Source: Microthyrium microscopicum | Lineage: Eukaryota > Ascomycota > Dothideomycetes > Microthyriales > Microthyriaceae | Length of the DNA: 64,000 bases | NCBI GenBank assembly: GCA_010405405.1 | Contig: MU004235.1 | Coordinates: 1,564,538 to 1,628,537, forward strand | Reading direction: 5' to 3' | Notes under the pieces: model-generated | Seen by the model: the letters and a program-made list of their open reading frames with translations, nothing else | Databases searched by the model: none | Told to the model about the DNA's origin: nothing | Part shown: piece by piece, positions 55,757-64,000 of the stretch | Layout: every line of letters begins with the position of its first letter | How positions within the stretch are numbered: position 1 is the first letter of the stretch | Made by a program: the position numbers and the translations under genes

Positions 55757-58700
55757 GAAAAAGCGGTAACCCAACGCGGTGTCACCGGCGGATGATTAAG
55801 CGGGGATATCTAGTAGTTCTGCAGGGTGCAATTAACAATTCTACACTTACAAGTAGTATACTTAGTGAGAAGAAGAAAGTGTGATTCAAGGCGAGCTGCA
55901 GAAAGAGGGGATTTGAGAAGGAAGAAGTACCGGTAAAGATGGATGCAACTCTTAGATATTGATTGAGATGGTAAAGCGTGGGATTCCAAAGTGCGTGGAG
56001 CAAAGAAAAGGCTTGTAGAAAGGGTGAAGATCCAATTCATTCAGGAGAGGCTCAAAGCCGAGTGGCTGCAGAATGCAGAATGCAGGACTGCAGAGGCAGA
56101 TCAGCTACTCTAAACAAGGCAAACAGGGAAGGCGGATGTGATTTTAACGGTAGACGTTGAAAGCTGAATTGGAAAAGACGATACTAATGCAAGACTAAGA
56201 CAAAAGAGCAGCAGTAGAGACGATCAGGCTTAGAATAGCACTCAAGGAGGCACAGCAGTGTGTGAAAAGTCGCGATGTTTGACAGCTGTGGTCAAAAGTC
56301 GTCAAAACACCAAGATGCGGATGACAGTTCGGGCGGCGATCACGAATACCTAAATACCTGACTGAGAATGACGAGCTGAAACTCGGCAAGACGACGAAAA
56401 CGACAGAATGGAGAGGAACGGAGAGACTTCTGACCACATGCCGAGAATAATTCCAGCAGTATGGCTCTTGTATTAAAGGCGCAAAAACTGGCCGCCAAAA
56501 ATGCTTCAAGCAATGCAAATCCCCAATCCTACCCTCTCTCCTGGGTTTCTGCAACCTCTTACCGTTGATGGGATACTGGAATGACTTGGCCTTGAATGCA
56601 ACATGAAAATGAGCAAGTCATTTGACGTAAAAGGTTTGATCGCTCTTGGACCCGACAGCCTAAGTTTGCATTTATCAACGGCAGCAAATCTGATGAACAA
56701 TGGAGATATCTCACACTTTATATACGACAATACGAGGGGTAGACTTGGGCACACGCTGCTATTTTTGATTGGTATTTTAGCCTCAACCTCCTCTCTTCAG
56801 AAATGCCAGTAGTACTCGCAAGTACCCTAACTCTTACTCCACGACTTCATTATCAAGACTCAAGTGATCAGCCTCCACGATCCGCGAAGCACAATTCGCG
56901 CAACAAGCAGGCAACTTTGTACTCCGTGTCCAGACCAATTGATCAACATATCAACTCCCCAAACTGATCACCATCACCGCGTTACAAACTTACAAAAGAG
57001 CCGACTTGGCCCCACTTTTTATCCTTGTCTGCATCTTGTACCTATCCTTCCTTTGTCCAACCGCTTCACCACTTCAACCGCCAACCGCCAACTGCCAACC
57101 GCCAACTTTTGTCATCTTTCAACTAATCCCACCAATCTCACTTGCAGAGCACAAAACCTGTGGCCCCGCTACTGAAGAAGAAAATAGTACATCAGCAGTA
57201 CGGCGGCATGTAACTTTCTCGCGCTCTCGAGCACAATGGATAAGCTTTTCGTCCGTCCTGCATAGAGTAGAGTAGCGAAACCGCAACTTTTCTCTCTAGG
57301 TAAGAATACCCGTCGTGTAGTTTTCTCCCTGGTTCAATCACGATTTCTCCATACTTCGGTTCGGGAGCCTCCCGGCCTGGGTGCAAACCGTAAAATAACC
57401 AATTACCACCAACTCGACCACTCTTAGCTCGGCTCACTGCATCTTTACCACTCGGTCCACTCCTCAAATCCATATCCTAGATCTATCCCAGCTGCCCCCA
57501 GCACGCCCAGTTCCATTGAGAACGAGATCATTGCCCAAATCAACAGGTACTACTTCATCAACCATGTCAAAAATCATCGGGAGCCAGCAGCTTTACCCGA
57601 CGGCATGGCCCGTAGCCTACATACATAGCGTCTCTACCCGAACTTCCCCGCTGCAACTTATCTAAGCCTTGACTTGTTTCTAGAAATACTAGGCCAGCGA
57701 GACTTGCGTTTAAAGCGGTTGTCGGAGTGAGCTAAGGGGTAGTTTGCTGCCAAAATAATGCGGAAAATTAGGCCATTGATGGACTAAACTTGGGACTAAA
57801 GTCGACGTGCATGATTCGTGCGTAGGCGCGTTGTCGCATCAACTGCAAGAAGTAGATATTGTACCAAAGGTTTATGTGAAAACTGCATCTTTTTCGCTAG
57901 AAAGTAGGCACTTAGGTATACTACAGTTGTGGCGACGTATTTGGGCACCTCCCCAGGTATAAGAAAGTGCAGCATATGCTGGCGCTGCGGCGCATTATCG
58001 ATTTTGTACGACACCAGTTTACAAGCTATGCCTTTTATACTAGTGATTGTGACCGAAATGTTGCGCAGACGAAGGTAGAGGAGACGAATATATTGATTTG
58101 GGTCTTGCAGAAGCTTTTATTGGTATACCGCAGCCTTTCCGAGCTCTGAACAACCTCTTTCTCTCTCTCAGAATCGTTTTGTCAACACAGCTTGGTATAG
58201 AAAATTGTTCGAGCTTTCGGACGCTGGGGTTCGGTGAGCATCCTAATGGTGGTAGTATCAAATTTCTAACTCTACACGCCACGTACAATGAATCGCGCGC
58301 AGGGCCTAGTCAAAACTGATATCAAAAGCTGAGATCGTATGTGTCCGTCTAGTCTGTAAAGAAGCTCTTTCTTACGTGTAGAAACTCCGAAGTACAGAGT
58401 TAGATATCTGACATATCATGCACTGGCCAACGTCGCCCTGCATACCGTTCAAGCTGAGGTCGCAGGTACTACTAAGTATGTAAAGAGAGAGCTCTCGAGT
58501 AATCTGTAGACAGGTTGTCGAAGATTGAACAGCTCAGAAAGCATTTCAGGTTTGGAAGAACAGACCACAATATTGCCCAAACCCCTTGGAGCAAACAGGC
58601 ATGACATATCCCCAAGTCATATACAAGATGGTGATGGATCTATCCAGCGCCTATTAGTATGAAATGGAGACCTTTGCTCTTTTAACAAAAAAATTTAGCC

Positions 58701-58982
58701 GATCTACCAAAACCCTCTAGGCACAGCTTGCAAACACCACAGCCTGACCACCAAGAATTGCTAGATACATTAGCTTCCAAGTCAGGTCTTCTTGTAACAC
58801 CCCACCTCCCAACAACCTACAAACTGCTTGACTGCTCATCATGCTTCCTACTCGCCCGTGCTCGTACACCCTTTTCGACCATACCTCTGGGCCTTCTTCA
58901 TTGCTGATCTGGCATTCTTGACTCCTCCTCGTACTTCTATTTGTGCTTTGAACCCCTACGTGTCTTAGCATCTTACACTTCA
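55757..58982. other. 3.2-kb region without secure gene
   Basis: Divergent promoter space of the two methyltransferase genes. A plus-strand stretch near 57500-57630 reads SSIENEIIAQINRYYFINHV without a start. Another at 58090-58320 reads LGLAEAFIGIPQPFRALNNL. Both look faintly coding and may be gene remnants; neither has a family I know. Confidence 0.35.
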
Positions 58983-60743
58983 ATGGCTGCTTCCCTTGGA
59001 TCAGAGCTCGACACACTCGTAGCTGACCTTACTGGCGCAGTAAGCGAGTACAAAGCTGCAGCGGCCAACGAAGATCAGCTAGGTGGAGATTTGGCGACGC
59101 GGATGAAGGTTATTACCACCGCGCAGAAGATAGTGCATGCAACAAAGAAGCCAGAGGAGCAGTGGTATGATCAATCCGTTTGGGTAAGTTTAATAGATTT
59201 TGTACTATTTTTTCCCAAGTACTGTTGAATGTTTGAAATATATTTTCCACAGCGAGTTCTTTTGCTATACACAGAATGTTCAAGCATATGGCGTGGAAGT
59301 AGGCTGGAGAAACTATACTGCAGTGATAGCAGCGGCTAGTGGTAAGAATAAGTCAATTGTTGTTGGCACGTCTCACCAGATTTTTACTCCGTTTAGTATA
59401 CTATAAGGTTTGAGATTTTCGATGCTACCTGACACGGGCATCCTCGAGTGTAGAGTCAAAAGAGCCTAGAGAAACACTGGCATGGCAGAGATTTTAAAGG
59501 GTAGGATAGAAACGACACTGGTTGTTCTTTATGTTTTTCCATGACATCTTTCTTGAATCACAGGGTAACCAAGCCACCGATCGTCACTGACCGTTGACCA
59601 CAACACTAGATGGCAGATCTGACTGCGACACGGATTTTCAAGAAATGGGAAGCATTTGCTGCCATTCCAGCAGTCGGTGAAGGCAGCATCTCCTACGAAG
59701 ATCTCGCCAAAAAGCTTGACGCTGATACCTCACTCGTCCGTATGAACTACCACTCCGCCACTCACTGACCAAACTGACGTTTTACACAGGACGTATCGCC
59801 TGGGTCCTAGTATCAACTGGCACACTGAAGCAAATCGGCACCGACAAAGTCGAAAACACCACAAAATCCATGGTCTACGTCAACAACGACTCCAACGGCA
59901 TGATGTTCCAGATCATGTACGACGAAGCTCTCCGCCCCTACGTATTCATGTCTGAGTATTTCGAGAAGTATGGCCGCCGAGAGCCCAGCGGCCAGACTGA
60001 TAATCCTTATTCTTTCGGTTACCAGCAGCCTGAGAAAACCGCTTGGGAGATCATGGCGGCGGAGCCGGCGAGGGTGGATGCTTTTATGCGGAGCATGGAT
60101 ACTATGGAGCAACATTTGCCTATTACGGGCTACTATGATTTCAGCTGGGTCAAGGAGAAGCTTGAGGCAGAAACAGAGAGGACTGCGTTAGTTGATGTTG
60201 GTGGGAGTAGAGGGCATGCGATCAAAGCCATTTGTGCAGAGACTGAGTACATCAAGGGTGCACAATGTGTGTTGGAGGATTTGCCGCAGGTCATAGAGCA
60301 AGTGAAGACAAATGGCGATGAGGCCCTCAAAAACGTGAAGCTTCAAGTGCATGACTTCTTTACTGAGCAACCTATCAAGGGTACTTCGAAACCTCATGGC
60401 CACTTACCATTTCTCTTTCACTTATTGACATTTTCCAGGCGCCCTAATCTACTGGATTCGCCGCGTTCTACACGACCACAACGACACCGACTGCGCTAAA
60501 ATCCTCACTCACCTGGCTGACGCCATGGCTCCAGATAGCCGCGTGCTGATCGTCGATCAAATCATGGAGAATCCGCCTCCTCCACTGGTCGCACAGACGG
60601 ATTTCTGCATGTTGACGATCTCAGGTAAGGAGAGGACCAGAGAGATGTTTGAGGAGCTGGTTGGGCGGGCCGGGTTGAAGGTTTTGGAGGTGCATTTGGC
60701 CAAGGGGACGCCAGTGGGTGTTGTGGAGTGTATTAAGATTTGA
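58983..60743 (+). CDS. COMT-type O-methyltransferase
   Basis: Four exons, 58983-59183, 59610-59739, 59790-60380 and 60439-60743, give 408 aa. Introns are GT...AG and in phase; the first is unusually long (426 nt). The N-terminal dimerisation region has QWYDQSVWMADLTATRIFKK and a winged-helix part (ISYEDLAKKLDADTSLVRRI). The SAM site is ALVDVGGSRGHAIKA and the second acidic motif CVLEDLPQVIEQ. The HDFFTEQPIKGALIYWIRRV segment leads to LHDHND, where the His is the catalytic base of this family. Substrate unknown; such enzymes methylate phenolic hydroxyls in fungal secondary metabolites or in detoxification. No PKS or NRPS is in the window, so it is not evidently part of a cluster. Confidence 0.88.
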
Positions 60744-61620
60744 TGGGTTGGTGTCATAGGCGGAAGCATGCTCGAAACTAGGATTAAGCGATGAGCAGGA
60801 ACGAGAAGATCAGGCTACTGGATCATTTGGTACATGTCTTACAGACGTTAAGTACATGATAATGGGAGCAAAAATCCAAAAAATCCATGCTTGTCATAAA
60901 AATATACCTAGTATCACAGTGAAGAAGCATAATCTCTACAGACGTCTCACATATGCGGCGTTATTGTCCCACATCTCACCATGATAGCGACCTTAGTGTG
61001 CAAGGTCTGAACGTGGAGACATGATAAGCACATAATCTCGTACATTGATCTCACCGACTTCATTGTGTAAGGCTGAGAATTTTCCATAATACTTGTGTAA
61101 TGTGTTTAAACTGGTCAGTGACACCGTTGAACTAACATAGAACTTCGCATCAGACCCTGCATATTTAATGGATAGTAAAGTCGCACGCTTGTTTTTAGTA
61201 CTACGGAAGTATACCATGCGCATAATCGAAGCATAATAGCGATCTAGGGATTGGGTAGAGCATGAGTAGGGGAAGGGCGACTAAACGGCGAGTTAAGCGG
61301 TGTGATCGTCTTCAACTGAGTACACCAGCGAGAAGCTATCCCGTAAGGACGTGGATGATATAGGAAAGGCGTCGTACACCAAGTCGGGACTTCTTGATAT
61401 GATTAAGGTATTGTCCAGTATCACTATTCAATATCTATATTACTCAAATTAGAATTCAGAAACGGATCCCGCGGGATTTTATGATCAACAGAGGATATAG
61501 ATGTAATGACATAATACAGCGCAATCATATCAAAACTTGAGAAAACCAGAACATTGCACAATACAGTATACTTCGGATCAGATTGGATCAAGAAAACTAT
61601 CCTACGCGACATGATCGTCG
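60744..61620. other. intergenic, no gene seen
   Basis: 0.9 kb between convergent genes. Short frames only. Confidence 0.45.
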
Positions 61621-62058
61621 CTACTTGCCCCAGTCTAAAGCTCTACCTTTACCTTTCTCCATCGGATCACACTGTACTTCCGGTCCCTTCACTGAAAGAT
61701 CCTGCGGTCCTCTAACGTGCAGAACACGCTGAACATCAGCATCATACTCAACATCTACTGGAGAATGGTTCACCGCTGGAGCAACTCGAGGACGAGTCTG
61801 ACTTGGACCAGCTACACACCATGACCCGCGAATCGAATAATCAAGTCCGGAGTGAACGTGAGCTAGCTTGCGAGGGACTTTGAGGTTATTGACGGGGTAT
61901 CTAGTAGGAGGACGGTGAGCACATTTCGTTCTGCGCGGGTAAGCCTTCACAGCAGTGCTCTTCGCGGTAGAAGATTTCTTGGGGGTGAATATCTTCTTGA
62001 AGTAATTCTTGACTCGCTGGAATCGACTTACCTTCTCTAGTTGCTCAGCTCGTGACAT
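61621..62058 (-). CDS. small basic hypothetical protein
   Basis: 145 aa, intronless. The start MSRAEQLEKVSRFQRVKNYF is followed by a lysine-rich segment (KKIFTPKKSSTAKSTAVK). A middle part reads YSIRGSWCVAGPSQTRPRVA, and the C-terminus is acidic/charged. Very basic in the first third, so nucleic-acid or membrane-surface binding is possible. No family recognised. The frame has an ATG, sensible composition and no overlap with another gene, so it is probably a real lineage-specific gene. Confidence 0.5.
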   Translation of the reverse strand: MSRAEQLEKVSRFQRVKNYFKKIFTPKKSSTAKSTAVKAYPRRTKCAHRPPTRYPVNNLKVPRKLAHVHSGLDYSIRGSWCVAGPSQTRPRVAPAVNHSPVDVEYDADVQRVLHVRGPQDLSVKGPEVQCDPMEKGKGRALDWGK

Positions 62059-62675
62059 TTTTGGGACAGAGAATGAGGTGCTAAGAGGTACGGCTTTGCG
62101 TAGTGGCCGTGGGGAATAGCTTGGCTCAATTGAGATTCTTGCTTCTTGTTTGTAGCTGTGCTAATTTGTGGCTACGGCTTAGTGGTGAGTGGTATTCCTG
62201 AGGAAGTTTGGTCATATGGATATCCAATGGATTTGACCGAGAGCATACAAAAGTCTTATTTACAATCGACCTACCAGAACAAATGCTCCTCTAGTGGGTT
62301 ACAAGGATGTCATAACAAAGCGATTGCAGAATAGGTCTTTGTTGGCTGTATACATATCCATTGTTCTATCGTGATATTCTTTGTCCGTAATTACTTCATC
62401 CTTAGATTTCCAGTAGACAATGGCATTGTGCAGCATGGCTGTGCCATCATCGAGGTTTGGTCTGATGGGTGATCAGCTATGTTGCATTAGCCATCGACGA
62501 CTCGAGACACTGTAAGAGTCCTTTGGTGAGGTACCTTTAAACGATATTTAGCAGCGAGCATTCATATCCGACACCTTCTTGATTTCTTGATTATTGTACA
62601 CGAATAGTGATATCCAATATTTTCATGAACGCTGATGCTCTCGCTATGCAAATACACTACTCTCCCTAATCAGAT
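62059..62675. other. intergenic, no gene seen
   Basis: Gap between the small hypothetical gene start and the NUP53 stop codon. No coherent frame. Confidence 0.45.
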
Positions 62676-63930
62676 TCAGTCGCTTTTCAGGCCCAGGAAG
62701 TCAAAGAACATGTAGTAATCCAGACATGCCCAGAACTTCCAGTACATGCTTGCCCTATCCCAATCGAAGCTGCCATCGTCTTTTCGGGGAAGTTCACTGC
62801 CTATCATGTCTTGACTTGGTCCACCTAGGAAGAAGCCGATGATCGGCCATGAACCGAATGTTTGTTGCCAGCGGGAGTTGGTTGGGAGGAGAGCCAGTTC
62901 GGCGGGCTGGAGAACGGCGCGTGACGCACCACGGAGAAGAACTGCACGAGGACGTTCGGTAGCGGGCGTCGAAGTTGAAGGCGCCTGGAAACTAGTGCTC
63001 TGACCTAGCGGACTTGGATTTGTAGGTTGATTCCCCGGTGTGAGCCCTTGAGCCGTCGCTGAAGAGGAGAATGTCGCGGTCGCAGAGGAATTGCTGGAAT
63101 TACCAGGCTGTATGGTTGAGCTTGTGCTCTGCGAGGGTGAAGCAGTGAGACTTGCTATCCGATCTGCAGTTGCAGGTATCGCTTCGTCCCGATTAGGGCC
63201 TTCGCCTCGATACCGCTCAGCATAAATGATATGGCCGTGGAGTTGATGTGGTGAACGGTAGCACGCACGGTCTGCAGATTCCGTTGAGTTAAACGTAACC
63301 TTGATCCAGTGCTCGCCGCCGTGATATGCATTGACTTTTGGAAGAGCGGCAGGCGGTATGGGTCCGCGCCGGCTTGTTGTGTTGCGGCTGAGGGTCATGT
63401 CGAATTTGGTGTTGGAGGGATACCGTTCGTAGTCTTCGTATATTACACCAGCAGAAACTCGCTCGTAGAACTCGATGGCTGCGAATTGGTAGATTTCTGG
63501 AAAGCCGTATAGAATGACTTCGGTTGGTACTCCTGCGGGTATATCGGTAACATTTTGCGAGGATTGGTCTTGGTTTATTCTAGTACTCGGTGTATTCTTT
63601 TTTGCGCGCGAAAATATGTCGTCGATGGCTTTCCAGTTTTCTACATTGTCTTGGTCTTGTCTTGCGGGAGTTTGTGTTCTCGTTGTTCTTGATGCGCCAC
63701 GGCGGGTTGTAGGACGGCCGAAAGGGCCTCGTTCTTCGGGAGCGCGTCGACTGTTTTTGTCCGCACTAATAGAATTGTTAGTGGTTGACAATGAATATTA
63801 AGTAGGCTACATACTCTGCATATTCGTAGCCCCAGGGAAGCTTTTGATTTGGGTTTGCTGGATCGGTTGCTCGTTCGCTTTCTGGCACGGCGTGGACTTG
63901 CATGCCCCCTCCGCGACGCGGTATATTCAT
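62676..63930 (-). CDS. NUP53: nucleoporin Nup53/Nup35 (MPPN RRM fold)
   Basis: Two exons, 63930-63815 and 63765-62676, give 401 aa; the 49-nt intron (GTATGT...ATTAG) joins LPWGYEYA to DADKNSRRAPEERGPFGRPT. The Nup35-type RRM lies at about 125-250. It opens with PTEVILYGFPEIYQFAAIEF and contains ISxxRRGPIP-like and ALPKVNAYHGGEHWIKVTFN. It ends with QLHGHIIYAERYRGEGPNRD, EAIP. This dimeric RRM is the hallmark of Nup53/Nup35/Asm4. The family sits in the inner ring of the nuclear pore next to Nic96, Nup157/170 and Ndc1. A Ser/Thr/Gln-rich segment and an LLPTNSRWQQTFGSWPIIGF tail follow. Near 63930 the start MNIPRRGGGMQVHAV fits other fungal orthologues. Confidence 0.9.
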
Positions 63931-64000
63931 GATGAAGTGATGACGGGAGTTTAGAAGCTGCCGATGGTGAGATGAGAGAAAGCTCAAGTGTTGAAAGTAC

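Noticed and set aside
57400-57630. Coding-like stretch with NEIIAQINRYYFINHV
   Set aside because: No start codon, only about 60 codons, stop immediately upstream, no family recognised.
54603-60743. The two methyltransferases as part of a secondary-metabolite cluster
   Set aside because: No PKS, NRPS, terpene synthase, P450 or cluster regulator lies nearby; 3.2 kb separates them and the next genes are housekeeping.

Overview
The window is nuclear DNA of a filamentous ascomycete. Genes are split by short introns (about 45-190 nt, GT...AG, often with a CTRAY branch site), both strands are used, there are no operons, and the families are typical of Pezizomycotina (HET, UstYa/DUF3328, fungal F-box proteins, a PLS1-like tetraspanin, an SRF-type MADS factor). 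An AT-saturated block with the marks of repeat-induced point mutation (RIP) supports this. Leotiomycetes/Helotiales is my inference from the overall look of the proteins; it was not tested.

Layout. 0.9-6.1 kb: a membrane protein of unknown function, an F-box/Cys-rich protein whose C-terminus has slipped frame, and a DHA1-type MFS transporter. 8.0-11.5 kb: a UstYa-like (DUF3328) gene divergent from a five-exon gene for a small secreted protein built of a tandem GGRDGHRD octapeptide. With the MFS gene this looks like a compact, undescribed candidate RiPP locus. 12.0-14.9 kb: a decayed HET C-terminal relic followed by an intact HET gene. 17-23 kb: MCM1 and a PLS1-like tetraspanin with long gene-free flanks. 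23.1-32.0 kb: an F-box gene with a truncated tandem copy of its 3' half, a MARVEL-type four-helix protein, a frameshifted cupin gene and an F-box/LRR-like gene.

33.0-36.4 kb is a heavily RIP-mutated element bounded by a near-perfect 19-bp inverted repeat. It still carries a fossil reading frame whose stops are nearly all TAA/TAG, as expected if Gln codons were mutated. A dispersed repeat lies just outside it, with a related copy at 2.2 kb.

37.2-48.7 kb: a secreted Ser/Thr-rich protein with three apple/PAN-like cysteine modules, an esterase-like protein that has lost its nucleophile serine, VPS18 and mitochondrial NAD kinase POS5 sharing a 232-bp bidirectional promoter, and a single-pass membrane protein. 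49-64 kb: another F-box-like gene, a multi-pass membrane protein, a LaeA/TAM-like methyltransferase, a COMT-type O-methyltransferase, a small basic hypothetical protein and the nucleoporin NUP53/NUP35.

Conserved housekeeping genes (MCM1, VPS18, POS5, NUP53) alternate with fast-evolving accessory genes (F-box, HET, UstYa, repeat protein). Four F-box genes plus one partial copy lie in 64 kb. Splice structures were worked out by eye from frame, splice sites and protein continuity; none is confirmed by transcripts.
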